Origin: Heloderma charlesbogerti
Lineage: Eukaryota; Chordata; Lepidosauria; Squamata; Helodermatidae
Direction: 5' to 3'
Assembly: GCA_026122225.1 (NCBI GenBank)
Contig: JANEZZ010002067.1
Location: 992,001 to 1,056,000 of the forward strand
DNA: 64,000 nucleotides
The notes beneath the pieces were generated by a model. It did not search any database, was not told the origin of the DNA, and saw only the letters and a list, made by a program, of their open reading frames with translations. The first letter of the stretch is position 1. Every line of letters starts with the position of its first letter. Of the stretch, positions 46,670-58,931 are shown in pieces. The translations under genes and the position numbers were made by a program.

Positions 46670-47498
46670 CCCATTGTGTGAGTGGGGGCAGGCAACCAGC
46701 ATGCAACTTATTCAGTCACTTCCCACTGTAGAGCTTCAGGTTCAATGCTTCAGATCTTTCCTGTCCAATGTGTGGCAGGTGGCAGGGATGTAACAGAGGA
46801 GGTACCCATTGCTCTTCCCCTTCATGCAATGGGTAACACTCATGCAATGCATTGCATACCTCATGCAATGGTATGAACACCTAGTGATTACGGAATTTAG
46901 GCAAATAATCCTTGTGCATGTTCCTAATTTGTCAGTGCTCCTTAACCCAACCCTACATAATATGTAAGTGTGCTGTCTGCATATCTAGACCCTGATCCAG
47001 CTCTAGTGCACATTTGCATCCTCATCAGACACATCTATTACGCTCGATGGACACTGGATAAGCATAGCTGTATGAATCTGCATCCTGATGCACACGCAGA
47101 TTAGCAGAGTGTACAGATCTTCTTTGCTGGATTGGAAAGACAGTCTTTGTAAGAAGATCTTACTCAGTCATAGAGCTTCTAAAACATTCCCACCTGGAAA
47201 TTGTCATTTAAGTGCTTGTCATTTTTCATCTGAAGAGTCAACCAACCATTTATATTCCTCATCATACTGTATCTTTGTTATTTATGTTCAGCAATTCAAT
47301 CAAACAACAATTCCTCAATAGATATTAAATGAGGAAAATATACCTAGTTCTTATCAAGCCAACATGAAGATAAATTAATAAATGCTTTTCCCTGGATTAG
47401 GGGGCATTAATCAATTATCTGTTTTGAGAAATTAAGGCAAGCAACACGAATAATAGTTAAAACAAACCCATTCCAAGCTCAGATGTGTACTGATTAAA
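46670..47498. other. Region containing the NMBR 3' UTR
   Basis: Includes the start of the 3' UTR next to 47499. The UTR end is not resolved. CAATGCA-rich words occur near 46800-46875. Confidence 0.4.
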
Positions 47499-47900
47499 TT
47501 ACAATGGTATATCTTGTTTGGGATTATGCCCATTCAGCTGTGTAGTCATGGCAACAGTGTTCCTGGCATTGTTTTCCATAGAAGTCATTCGAATAGCTGA
47601 GGAACTGTTCAGGTAACTGGCAGATCTCTGTTGATGAGGCATCAAGTGACAGCAAAGCTGGCCATTGAAATGCCGCCTAAAGCTCTCACTGAGGAAATAG
47701 AGAGCAAATGGGTTGACACATGAATTGGAGAAGCTGAGCACTCGGGCTACCAAAGTAATGACCATATGGCCAAGTGATGGGTCAATCTTTTTGTAGTTAA
47801 AGGACCGGTACATGTAGAGCACATGGGTAGGCAACCAGCATACAGCAAAAAGCCCAACGAAGACTAGTACAATTTTGGCCAGACGTTTTCGAGTTTCCAT
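47499..47900 (-). CDS. NMBR: Neuromedin B receptor, exon 3 with stop codon
   Basis: Last coding exon, residues 272-404 plus stop. It begins METRKRLAK directly after the acceptor CTAG at 47901; this Met is internal, not a start. TM6 (about 281-302) has the CWLP motif at 292-295. TM7 (about 315-341) has NPFALY at 334-339, the bombesin-receptor version of NPxxY. Cys354-Cys355 are the likely palmitoylation site. The tail keeps NMBR-like SSSAIRMTS and ends [12 protein letters not shown], close to the mammalian C-terminus. The total of 404 residues compares with about 390 in human; the difference is mainly in the N-terminus. The 3' UTR must continue below 47499, but I could not place a poly(A) signal with confidence. 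Confidence 0.97.
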   Translation of the reverse strand: METRKRLAKIVLVFVGLFAVCWLPTHVLYMYRSFNYKKIDPSLGHMVITLVARVLSFSNSCVNPFALYFLSESFRRHFNGQLCCHLMPHQQRSASYLNSSSAIRMTSMENNARNTVAMTTQLNGHNPKQDIPL

Positions 47901-48686
47901 CTAGAATGATAAAATGAGCAGAAACCATCAGTCACAAGAAATGGAGCTGTTCCATATCGCAGACTTGAGCAAAACACAGAGTGTTAGGCTTCCCTTTTGC
48001 TTTCACAATGCATTCAAATGCAATCAGAAAAGTTAATAACATCAGAAACCACATTATATTCCCAATGAAACCTTTTTACACTAATTCGTTCTTAGATGTT
48101 TTCGGATACAGATTGATGTGCTCACAGCATTAGGCTGCACACACCACAAGAGGCTGATCTACTCTCATCATTGATTTTACCAATTATGTGTTGAAAGGGG
48201 AACAGAGGGCAAGCTTTCATTCAGTTCTTCCACCCAACCCCAAACATATCAAAGCTCATCTTTTGCCAAACATTGGCTGAACCTCTTTCAGCCTGAGGGC
48301 CAAACTCCATTTTGAAGAAGCCCTTGGAGGCCACATTCCAGTGGGGGGGGGGGGCCCAAAGGCAAAAGAGTGGGACAAAAAAATGCCAGCATACTTTAGC
48401 GTAAAGCTCTTCCTGCCAGCAACTCAGCCTTAGGAGAGGCATTTTGACCTTTTGGAATGGGGAAATAACTGCACAAAAGCTGGGAAACTATCAAACAACT
48501 GGTGGTTGGGGAAAAGAGTGGGCCGGGGGATTGGATTGGGACCCCAGGAAGGCTAGATTTGGCCTCTGGGCCTGAGGTCGTGCATAGCAGCATGGTTTTC
48601 ACAGTGGCATGATTCAACAAGAAGACAGGTCTGGACCATCTAGCAATTGATGATGAAAACTCAGAAGAACAGAGAGGATGGATGAG

Positions 48687-48832
48687 TGTCAAGCAGGAGT
48701 GGACAACTTGTGGTCCTGCAGATGTTTTGGCCTGTAACTCTCATCGTCCCTCACTATTGGCTATGCTGGCTAAGGCTGATGGGAGTTACAGAGCAAAACA
48801 CCTGTAGGGCTACAAGTTGCCCACCCCTAGGG
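48687..48832. mobile_element. Foldback repeat (CTCCAGATGTT family) in NMBR intron 2
   Basis: CAGGAGTGGACAACTTGTGG and the reversed right end CTAGGGGTGGGCAACTTGTA are inverted ends; GTAACTCTCATCGTCC pairs with GATGGGAGTTAC. An 8-bp duplication is not convincing. Confidence 0.7.
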
Positions 48833-49544
48833 ACCTAATATCCCTTTTTTGAGGCTCTCTTGCCAATGGCAGAATAGCTTTCCATTGGCTCAAGTAGCTT
48901 CAGCCCCTCAAGGGTCACTCGCACTTCTCACAGTTGCAAGGTACTTATTCTAGACTAGTGCAACACATCTGATTAACTGTAGCCTGATACCCACTATGTT
49001 TGTTAACTTGAGAAGCAAATGTTATACCAATTGTAATTGTTGAAATAGATGATTCTGAAGCAATTTCTCTTGCAAACAAGGCCCATTGATTTTGGTGGAA
49101 CTTATTTCTAAGTAAGACTACTCAAGCCTGTAGCCTATAACAGCTGTGTGTAAATTATCTGCAGCCCAATGGTTCATAATCTATTCCCAGTCTTGCCCTT
49201 ATTGTTGTATAAGTTGCCTACTGCAAATGCTACATTGTCGTGACAAAAATGATAACTGCTAAACCGAAAACCATATCTACTATTCATATTAAACATTTAA
49301 TCTAAACTTGTAAAGAGCAACAATTAATGTATCTCTTATTATCAGCTAGGGACAGGAAAAATAAAGGACAGAAAAACTGCAGATAAATCTAGAACCCAAT
49401 CAGTGTTCAGTTCAAAACCAGGGACTTACTGAAATCCAGACATGCAGAGTGCACACCAGTGATATCATTGTGCACACCAGCACTTAGAGTCCTCTATAAT
49501 GGCACCTGCCATCTAAAACCAGGTAGAACCTTGAGTGGATTCTG

Positions 49545-50130
49545 GTGGGCCATTGTCATAGTCCTCAGAAGGCGAGGCCCCTTAGTTAATGGAAGAGGGA
49601 GAGGGCTCAGTTACAGAAGCACCTCATGAAGTTTCCACTTCCTTAGGACCTAATTCCCCAGGAGAACTCCAAGGGCCAGCCCCACTGTGTCCAGAGGACA
49701 TCACATTGCAATCCTTAGATTCTTAGGACTCCAGCCATGAAGATGCCACCACATTGCAGCCACCTCTGTATCCTTGCAGCCTGACGCTGATTAAACAAAC
49801 CAGGCCCCTTGAAGAGAGAAGGAATCAGTCAGTATGGAGTTATCGGATTAACCAGTATGGGCACCAAGCAGTCTAAAGGAAGCCAACAACATACTTAAGG
49901 TTCTTTCATGGTTTGCTGCTTGTTGGAGCAACATATTGGCAAGCTTGTCTGACTTCCAGTTCCAGCATCACTTGGAACTGTCCGTGGTGCTGCTCTGTTC
50001 CTGGCTCTCTGGGAAACCTGACTCCAGCTTGATCGGAATCCAGCTGAACCTGACTTCCTACAAGACCTTGATGTGAACCAGATCCTTGATGGATGCCCTG
50101 TAACTTAGATGTCATAGTACCCAACATCAC
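49545..50130. repeat. Possible LTR-type repeat remnant in NMBR intron 2
   Basis: The AGTCCTCAGAAGGCGAGG start and GACTCCAGCTTGATCGGA block have the look of squamate LTRs, but ends, duplications and a poly(A) signal were not identified. Confidence 0.25.
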
Positions 50131-50498
50131 TAGGCCCTCACTGTGGCAGGGTTCACTGGCTGAAACAGAACAGCTTTATGAATGTCTATTGTGGGTTCAG
50201 CCCAAGTGAAAAGGAAAAATCTGGCAAGGTTTTGGCAACTGTTGTTATCCTTCTTTCCTTGGCATGCACCACATATTCAACATGGTGAAAACTATTTCCC
50301 GAGCTATATTGATGAGGGTGGGGTTGATTGTCAGGGGGGTTCACAGAACTTCCTGGTAATAGATGAACATAGTTATAAGTAGGAATATACCAGTAGCATA
50401 TTAGTATTCTGAGATAAAATCTCAGCTGGCCCGCAGATCTGTGAGATGTCTGCGATTCTTTTAAAGTAAATCTCCAAGCAAATGTATGGGTGACTTAC

Positions 50499-50847
50499 CT
50501 GTCTTTTAGATTGTTCACTGTATTCTCCAGGTAAATTATGTGCACTCTTAATTAAAGTCCTTGCAATGTGGTAATAGTAAATAGTAATGATAGTGAGTGG
50601 GATAAGGAGGTATACCAAAAGTATCATAACTGAATGGATCTTTGGGTGCAAATCATCCTTCAAGGGATATCGTATGCATTCCGTGAAACTGACATTATCT
50701 GCATCATTGATATGTGCCACTTCAGAGAATACTGCTTCAGGAACTGCTAGCAGGATGGAAATTATCCAGATGGCAATTGCTTTAATACAGGTCCACAGGA
50801 CTGCATTGGATGCTTGAATATCCATTGGGTTTACAATTGCCTTGTAC
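50499..50847 (-). CDS. NMBR: Neuromedin B receptor, exon 2
   Basis: Middle coding exon, 349 bp, residues 155-271. It completes the Arg codon begun in exon 1 and continues YKAIVNP, so the DRY-like motif spans the junction. It covers the second intracellular loop, TM4 (about 176-191), extracellular loop 2 with a sequon at 206-208 and Cys212 (predicted disulfide with Cys130), TM5 (about 226-247) and the start of loop 3. The stretches AVPEAVFSEVA, YYYHIA and SAHNLPGEY are characteristic of NMBR; GRPR has different residues at these places. The acceptor is TTTAG|G at 50848 and the donor CAG|GTAAGTCA at 50498. The exon ends in phase 0 after KRQ. No disruptions were seen. Confidence 0.97.
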
Positions 50848-51295
50848 CTAAAGTATAGAAGGGGAAAGGAATGTTATTTTTCGAAGAATACAAGCTTTCA
50901 TTGAAAGGAGATGGCTTCCTGTTGGTATCCTTTGGGATGAATATACCAGTTAATAGATATGAGACCTGAGGAACAGTGTCCATGTATGTGTCCATTTCTG
51001 TGTGTGTATTGGAGGGAGGGGGTAGAATGGGGGAAGAGAAAGAAATGAGCAGGGAAGGAGAAAGCAAGTGACTGAGGTTCTAGTTGGCCCCAGTAGATCA
51101 CATTCAATGGCTATAGCTTCATTCATTGCTATTGAAAGATACTTCTTTTTCGTAGATATCATGTTTTTAGTGATGAGGACATAGGTTTGTCATACCTGTT
51201 CACATTTTTATCATGACTACTAGTTACTTGTTCAAATCCACCAGGACATCACATAACCCTGGACATCTTACTGGGGAACTTTTTATCTTTAGAGC

Positions 51296-51640
51296 ATAAC
51301 CAAGGTCCATATAGTTCACCATTCTGTTCTCACAGTGGCCAACCAACTACCTGTGGGAAACCCACAAGTAGGACATGGGGTGCAATAGCAATAGCGTCTT
51401 CCCACCCATGGTCCCCAGCAACTGATGTACATAGGCACACTGCCTCTGATGCTGTAGGTAGCAAATAGCCATCAGGACTAGCAGCCATTGATAGGCTTAT
51501 CCTCCATGAATTTGTCCAATCCCCTTTTAAAGCCATCCAAATTGCTGGTCATCACTACATCTTGTGGTAGCAAGTTCCACAGATTAACTATGCACTTTGT
51601 AAAGAGGTACTTCATTTTATCTTCTTATAGCCTTCCCACA
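51296..51640 (+). mobile_element. CR1-like LINE 3' end in NMBR intron 1
   Basis: Uninterrupted copy of the repeat seen at 30466: CACAGTGGCCAACCAACTAC, CACAAGTAGGACATGG, TCTTCCCACCCATGG, then CCTTTTAAAGCCATCCAAAT and AGCAAGTTCCACAG. A CR1 element in reverse is likely. Confidence 0.65.
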
Positions 51641-51732
51641 TTGGGAATTGTGTGGAGGGGAGAGCATTTTTACACAGTACATAACTTTCACATAGTTTCG
51701 ATCCTCTGCGCTTATTTTAGAAATTAAGGCTG

Positions 51733-51815
51733 CAGTTCAAACCTACTTACCTGCAAGTGCCATTGAACACAGTGGGACGTACGTCTGAGTAAACATGCAT
51801 AGGATTGTGTTATAC
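51733..51815. repeat. Short (~85 bp) foldback repeat
   Basis: Same family as 29857: CCTACTTACCTGCAAG and AAACATGCATAGGATTG ends around a CCATTGAACACAGTGGGAC core. Confidence 0.6.
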
Positions 51816-52744
51816 CCGCTTACTTGTAAATGAGCTCCATTGCACTCAGTCTTACTACTGAGTAGACATGTATAATATTGCATGGTAAAACTTTTTAAAT
51901 GTCTTTAAGTACAGCTGATGTCAGTAGGACTGTTGGCATTTGACCTGCATGAGGATCTTGAAATGGAGCCATCTACTATCTGCCTGCATAAAAATTTAGG
52001 ATCAGCTAACCCTGGCTGATCCTTTAATTGGTCCCTAAGAGCATCCATTTTAGCTCCACATTACTGAGATATACACACACCTTTTCAGCTCTGTCCTGGC
52101 AAGTGTAATGAAAACTATTTGTTTTCAGCCTTCAAGCAGCCAGTGCCTTTTGAGCTTTCTTCAAACAGCTGTGATTAATGACTGTCCAGGAATTTGGAGC
52201 CAGAGATTTGTTCCTTTTATTAACCACTGAATTAACCAACAAGCATGTTGATTAGATTAGGAAATCCCCTTAGTAAATCTAAATCCTCTGGTAAATCTAG
52301 ACAACTCTTTGTCGAGTGCTGTGCAAGAGAGAGAAAAATGACTCCAGAATGTCATATGCTCACAGGACAGATGCTCTGTGGTGATACATCCATGATTTTG
52401 ACATCTGTGAAGCAGTACACGGAAAGAACTCCTGGAACTAGGCCCAGATGAATGTAGTTCTTAACTACTTTAATTTTAATGAGCTGAAGAGCCTGGTGGT
52501 TAACTTGTTTGGTGCTGAAAAACCTCATTGGACATGTATTATGGGCTAGAGAGAAAACACTCAAATTCAAATTACATCTATCATTTTAAACAAGGGTGCA
52601 TAAAAGGGTCTTGATTGACCATGGAAGCATGCAATTGAGCAGACTCTTAAGTCCAGGAGCCCCATTTAGGAACACCAGGGGAGCTGTTACACTGGTACAC
52701 CCACAACTGTGTTTCAGGATCACATGTTGCACTCATGTTCTGCT

Positions 52745-52830
52745 TGTGGATTTCCTGTAGGCAGTTGTTTGGTCACTGTGGGAACAGAATGCTGGACTAG
52801 ATAGACGCTCTTTATGTTCTTATGTTCTAT
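52745..52830 (-). mobile_element. CR1-like repeat fragment
   Basis: GGTCACTGTGGGAACAGAAT and GCTGGACTAGATAGACG are the reverse of the repeat start seen at 30466 and 37617. Confidence 0.55.
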
Positions 52831-53817
52831 TCTTCAAGTATACGTCTATCTCTGGCTAATTCACTGGTTCTGACACTGAGTAACTATTGTTAGATACAAT
52901 TGAGTGGACAGTTATTAGGTATGCATGCCACAGGCACAAATTCCTTGGGTTAAAAAGGGGAGAGTAGACTGTTTGACCTGTGTCGAATGTTTGACCCTTG
53001 CTGATTCTATGGTTATTACAATATATAAAAAAGTCAAGTACAATGGATGCTCTTACATTCCACTGTGGCATGTTTCATTTTTAGTATACTGAAGGACCAA
53101 ATTAGATGGGACATTCATATCTTTACTCCTGGCATACCTGATTTAATAAATACTCAGAACAGGAGGAGAGGTACTGAGCTAGAGTGGAACCATGTTATGT
53201 GTGTGGGGGGGATATGGATTTAAACCTTTGTCCTTGCCACATTTGTGATCTGAACTGGGACCCATACACTATTATAAATAGCCAACATTGGGTAGGAGGA
53301 TTCATATCAAGAGCACAGCATAGAACACACCACAGCCTTGATCCAGTGTGGGCCCTTTGCACCAGCTATTTATGATGGAGGGGAAATCATGCACACCAGG
53401 GCTAAAAGAATTGAATAATGTCATGTCTGGTTTGACTCTAAGAATGAGCCTTTAGACCTTGTGGAGAATCTTTCTCCTCTCCTATTGAAAGGATCTTTCC
53501 CCCTGCCTGAGACTGACATTGAACCTTTAGAAGTATCTCAGAAATAGACATTGGGTGGGCGGGATGTTTCCTTCCAGACATCCTGCCCTTTCTGTGGGAA
53601 GCAAGCCACGCAGATCGCAGAATTCAGATCAGTTCTGTGCTGGTCCCTACCAGCCATATGAACCAATGGGGAATAATACGGACTGAAAATGCCATGATTG
53701 TCTGTCTGCATTATCAAAATAACTTTCTGGCATCCTGGGCTGTATTCCTAGGTACAGTAAAAGCCGATGTACCTATTATTGTTTCTTTTATTAACCACTG
53801 TGTTAACCAAGAAGCAT

Positions 53818-54040
53818 TAGATTACGCAATAGAAAGCCAATACAATGTAGTAAAGTGTTAGACTACAACTGCAGAGGCCCAGGTTCAAATAACCATGATG
53901 TTTATTGGATGATCTTTCGAGCCAGTCACTACCTCTCAGCCTAACCTACCTCACAAGGTTGTTGAGAGGATAAAAGAGGAGGCCGTGCAAGCTGCCCTGA
54001 TCTCCTTTGAGGAAGGAGAGGATAACAATGTAATAAATAA
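53818..54040 (+). mobile_element. tRNA-derived SINE with L2-like tail
   Basis: AATGTAGTAAAGTGTTAGAC (A-box region) and CCCAGGTTCAAATA (B-box region), then CCTACCTCACAAGGTTGTTG and a tail with AATGTAATAAATAAC. Diverged. Confidence 0.6.
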
Positions 54041-54120
54041 CTATTGCAACTGATCTGTGAAAGCAGAGGTCTCTGTTTGTATCCTGAGAAAGGAAAAGCA
54101 TTCACAGATGTATTACCAGT

Positions 54121-54150
<30 letters not shown>
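54121..54150 (+). repeat. (TC)n microsatellite
   Basis: Thirteen or more TC units. Similar CT runs lie at 60086-60109 and 62741-62763. Confidence 0.9.
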
Positions 54151-54152
<2 letters not shown>

Positions 54153-54722
54153 GGTTATAACTGAATGTGGAGAAGAGCTGTACAGTTCAATACTAAACCC
54201 AAATATTTGTATTAGTCTCACTGAAACGTATGTCAATGCCTAGGATTCATATTGTGGCCACCACGTGAAGATGGCTTTCAATCATTCTGAGTGTTCTAAC
54301 CACATGATGAACTGTTTCCAGGAGTGCAACTTGAGCTGGAGCTTGGCACTGAGGTCCAGGGCCCAAATGACCATTCAAATAGTGGCAGGTGATGGGGCAG
54401 TAGCAAATGGGCCCTGCATGGACATGCTGGAGCCCACCAGGGCTGATGCTGCTCAACGCAGCATCCTTTCTTTCGCCTTGTTTCTAACCGTTTTAGAGTT
54501 AGGGGCAACCAGCTGGGCATGCACATCGTTACAGATGCTCATTTTATTTTATTTTTTTACTTTAAAAATATACTGTCCTCTTCTAAATATGTTTAGTGAC
54601 AGGGAAGCAGAAGCAAACTCCATTTTGTTCTGATAGTTATGATGATGCTATGCTTTAAGTGAGTTTAAAATGCAAAATTGCACATGTTCAGAGTATTTCT
54701 TTTTGGCAAACGGGTTTCTTTT

Positions 54723-55492
54723 TAGGGCTGTGCAGGGACACACACACACACCTGATCCGACTCGGATGCTTCGGAGGTGGGTCTGATTCGGCTCAGGCTG
54801 ATTCAGGGGAACCCTGACCCAACTCGGCCCCGAACCCGGAGCAGGATTCGGGCGGCCAAATCCCACTTTGGGGGGGCACACCCCTGTGCAAACCCCCAGC
54901 TCCTTACCTGGGCCGCCACTGCCACTTCCTCCATCGCTACTGCCGCCTCCGCCGCCGGCTCCTGAGGCCTGGACATGCGCCAGCTCTTATTGCAGGGAGT
55001 CACCATTTTTAAAATGGCGACTCCCTGCAATAAGAGCTGGCGCACGTCCAGGCCTCAGGAGCTGGCAGAGATGGCGGCAGTGGCGGCAATAGCAGTGGTG
55101 GAGGCAGTGGAGGCAGTGGCATGGAGGTGGTAGAGCGGGTGGCGGAGGCAGCGGCCATGACAGAGGCAGCGGCAGCAATGGAGCTGATGGCAGTGAAGGC
55201 AACAGCAGCAGAGGTGGCAGTGGCGGAGGTGGCAGCAGCGGCAGCAATGGCGATGGTGATGGGCAGCTCAAGTAAGGACCAGGAAGTGCCAGCACAGCTG
55301 GACTGGGGGTGATGAAGGTCTGGTGTTCACCGAGGCGCTTCGGAGAGCCCCGAGCCCCCGACCCCCTCCGGGTCACCTCGTGGCCCCTCCGCTCCTTCTT
55401 GGAAGGGGTCAACGTGACCCAAAGCAGCCCACTTTGACTTGGGCTGCATGCCTCGGGCTGCATGCCTCGGGCTGAAGCAGTGCACAGCCCTA
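54723..55492 (+). mobile_element. hAT-like element with 105-bp internal palindrome (770 bp)
   Basis: Inverted ends TAGGGCTGTGCA, flanks TTTCTTTT and TTTTTTTT (7 of 8). The core 54958-55062 is a near-perfect palindrome (GCTCCTGAGGCCTGGACATG and its complement, meeting at CCATTTTTAAAATGG). Right of it is a GGCAGYGGC-rich low-complexity tract. Outward donor-like sites: minus CAG|GTAAGG near 54908 and plus CAA|GTAAGG near 55270. Long frames on both strands are simple repeats. Lies in NMBR intron 1. Confidence 0.8.
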
Positions 55493-55499
55493 TTTTTTT

Positions 55500-58145
55500 T
55501 CCCTTTTGTTTGTTTTTGCTCTGACGTATCAGGAATTTAACAGCAGTTGTGAAGCATGGAATGACCGGGAAGGTCAAAGAGAAATGTTAGTTGGGTGCTT
55601 CACAACTGAAATAATACACTTGGCCATCTAAGGGGCCCTCGCTTCTAAGATCACTAAATCCAGGGACTAAACTTATCCAGCTGTTTATAGTAGCCCACTA
55701 TATGGATTGGGCCATTTTCTTCACGCTGCTGCAAGCAAAAAGCCCACAGTACTGCAAATAGAATATCTGCAGTATTGTGGAGAGAGCCACCTAGTCCACA
55801 TGGTAAGCTCACCAGCCACCCCACACAGCTGTGTGAGCCAAAATGGCCTCCAAATTGCAGCCACAAATGTGTTACTGGATCTTAGCATGACTCCAGTTGC
55901 TACTTTCTAGTCAGTGAGCTAACAGGTTCCTGCATCCCAGTAAGGCATGGTACATTGAAGCTCATACATTTCAGGCAGAGAAGTGAAAATACTTCAGTGC
56001 CTCAAGTTTCCCTAGAGTTGATGCTTCTCCAAATGCCATTAAAAACATCTCAATCTGATATAGTTGGCTCTGTTCACAAACATTTCCAACTGCACTGAAG
56101 CGAATCAAGATGCTGCCTCTTGAGCCAGACATGCTCCGATAAGTCAGATCAATGTCTGTCTCCTAGAGACACTGTTATTAGCAAAGAAGAACAAATCCAC
56201 ATATCAGTTTCTCATTCTCGCACACTCAGGTGACTAAAGGGAGTGAGGCCACTGGGGCTAGAAAGGCTGATTTCCTCACAATCTGTCGTCATAATACCAT
56301 TGCTTTCAGGGAACATCATCCTTGTTTCCTCCCTAAACTTTCAAAGACTCGGTGGCAGATGCAAGAAAGAAAGACGAGCTATGAGAGAAAGTATCCATGG
56401 GAATGCTTCCCATAAAATGCTTCTGGCTAGAGCTGTGATCAGAGACAGGCTTGTTATGAAAAAAAAATGTTTTGCTCTGTTTTTTTAGGTCATTGCCTGG
56501 ATCTATTCCTAGTATAAAGTGCCAGAAGAAACAGTAATGTCTGTAACGTTTCAATTCTTCAGTGGAGAACTCCATTCTCTAACTCCATTTTGCCAAATCA
56601 TTCCATATGGAAAAATCCTCCCAGTGTCATTTCCAGTCCCATTTCTGTTACACTTTTTGCTGACACACCTCTACTATAGCAGCACACATGAATTCACACA
56701 GAGAGAGGGAGGGCGGGAGGGAGGGAGGGAGATCTGCCATGTATAATGTGTTTAGGATTGGTGCGCAAAGCTCCAGTGTCTAGCAGGTTCCAAATCCTAA
56801 TAGCAAACTCATTCTCTGAGTGGGAGTGCGGATCGCTATGCAGCCAAAATGGCACTACTGATGAATGAGAGGAAGATATTGGGGAACTCCAAGGTTTGCA
56901 GAATACAAAAAAACTTTAGAAAACAATTAAGAGGGGTAATTCCTCCACCCACAAAAAATAGGTCACTGGAGACTGAGTGAACTTATTCACTGATTTATTG
57001 TTGATTGCTGACTGATTGTTGCAAGGGGTGGGCAAAATGAAAACTGGAATGGAGTACCTTGGAAGAGGACATGGCTGGATGGCTGGATAAAGAGGACCAT
57101 CCCACACTGCAGAACTATGTTGTAGGTCCCACTAGTTAGTGTATAGGATGTTTATGAGTAAGGCTGTACTTTCATTCAACAAATCCCTTACCAATGATCT
57201 TAGAAGTGGAGGCAGGGGGGATTGATGATTACTAAGGCTACTTATCCGCAGTCACCCTACAGAATCTGGGGATTATTTTCTAAATGTGCCATTTTTTCCC
57301 CAAATAAATACATTTTCCAGCAGGACATTTTTGAATAAAAAGAATTTTGCAAACATGATGCAACCATGTTACCAACACAAATAAAGGTTATATACCCATA
57401 GCTAGTCTGATTTAGCTGGAATAGATTTAGATTCAATAGGTATTCAGTTTCTGTTTGGAACTGTGTACCGTTCAATTTCTCATCATATTAGCAGATGACA
57501 TTCACATAATTGTCTAAACAAAACCAAGTCCAAAATACCCGTTTAGTTTTGTGAACTTTCACCCAAATTACATACCAAATTGTCTTCTAAGTGGGTGTTT
57601 TTCCTCATTCATTAAATGTTTCTTGTTAATTAATTGGTCCTGGCCATTCCTGTGTTGCATACCTTTGGGAAAGCATTCCTACTCTTTTTATAGACTATTT
57701 AGAATACTTGTGTATCTGGCTGTCTTTTTATCCTCCTATTGGTAACATGACTCTGCAGTCAGGGAAAATCCTAGAATGTTACCTGTTACATTAAACTTAT
57801 TTAGTATGAAGTTTGTTTTCAGCTTTCAAGAAAGGGATGTGTGTGATACTGAGCACAGTGAGCTAAGGAAAAGCTTGGTCCACCATAAGAAGAAAACTAG
57901 ACCGCTGCCATTTTGGCACACTTCATGTGACAAAAGCTGAACATTCCTCAAACAACTTTGGGAAGGGCTTTGCAAGACTTCAGCTCTTGCTTTTGCACAG
58001 AAACCCAAATACAAAATTTATGTGCATAACATCGCTTATGAGGGGCACACCTTTTTCCATTGTATCTATGAATTAAAAAATCCATACGACTGATGAATTT
58101 GAAAATGATCAGGCTGCTAACACGCCCCTGTTTTTTTTTAATAAA
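55500..58145. other. NMBR intron 1, mostly unique DNA
   Basis: No exon-like or repeat feature supported except a short GGGA-rich run near 56703-56730. Confidence 0.4.
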
Positions 58146-58160
58146 AAGGGCTGTGATGTG

Positions 58161-58248
58161 CAGTGCAATCCTATAGATACTTACCTGGGAATAAGCCGCA
58201 TTGAATGCAATGGAGCTCACCTCTGAGTCAATATGCATAGGATTAGAC
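58161..58248. repeat. Short (~85 bp) foldback repeat
   Basis: GCAATCCTATAGATACTTAC and AATATGCATAGGATTAGAC ends with an ATTGAATGCAATGGAGC core; same family as 29857. Confidence 0.65.
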
Positions 58249-58544
58249 TGTTCTATATGTATAAAACCTTCACATCTGACACAATATACATGTGTTTCAT
58301 GCTGGGATATTGGACACCAAAGGCAAAACAGCATATAGGAAGCAGCCCTGAGCAGAGTTTGCAACAGCTCCCTCTGAGCTAAGTGTGACTGTGCCTTCTG
58401 GGTGTAATTTAAGCTCATGGTTTTCCCTGTTGCCAAAATCTCTCTGTAATATGCATGGGTGCATATATGTATAGATGTGTGCCTGCCTGCATGTATTCTT
58501 ACCATTAATTTTAAACCTCTCCCTTAGCTTACGGCACCCTTCAC

Positions 58545-58645
58545 CGATCTGGTGACTTTCAGATGTGTTTAATTAAAACTCCCATCATCCCCAGGCAGCC
58601 TGGGGATAATGGAAGTTGTAGTCCACACATCTGGAGGGAACCAGG
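58545..58645. mobile_element. Foldback repeat (CTCCAGATGTT family)
   Basis: TTTCAGATGTG, AAACTCCCATCATCCCC, GGAAGTTGTAGTCC and ACACATCTGGAGGG form the stem-loop pattern of the family. Confidence 0.65.
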
Positions 58646-58740
58646 TTGGGGAATGCTGACTTAGGGCATGGCAGATGGCAACTTCCAATGCTCTTGATTT
58701 CGTGCTGGCCTGCTACCCACGGAGCAGGTAACTTCAAAAT

Positions 58741-58931
58741 CAAGGGAGGGGGTGTGACTCAGTGGTAGAGTTTTGCATGCAGAAGATGCCAGGTTTGATC
58801 CCCGGCACCTCCAGGTAGGGTTAGAAAAACGCCTTTCTGAATCCATAGAGAACCACTGTCAGTCAGCTTGACAATATTGGGCCAGATGGACCCATGGTCT
58901 GCCTCATTCTAAGGCAGCTTCCTATGTTCCA
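58741..58931 (+). mobile_element. tRNA-Ala-derived SINE
   Basis: GACTCAGTGGTAGAG and GGTTTGATCCCCGGCACCTC are the A- and B-box regions of a tRNA-Ala-like head; tail GGGCCAGATGGACC and AAGGCAGCTTCCTATGTTC. Confidence 0.85.

Larger units (their letters stand above)
47901..50498 (-). other. NMBR: NMBR intron 2
   Basis: A 2,598-bp phase-0 intron bounded by GTAAGTCA and CTAG. It holds a foldback repeat (48.69-48.83 kb) and a possible LTR-type remnant (49.54-50.13 kb). The rest shows nothing I can name. Confidence 0.95.

Noticed and set aside
54987..55577. Long frames with Pro/Leu or Ala/Glu/Val repeats
   Set aside because: Both strands open because of a GGC/GCA low-complexity tract inside a hAT-like element.
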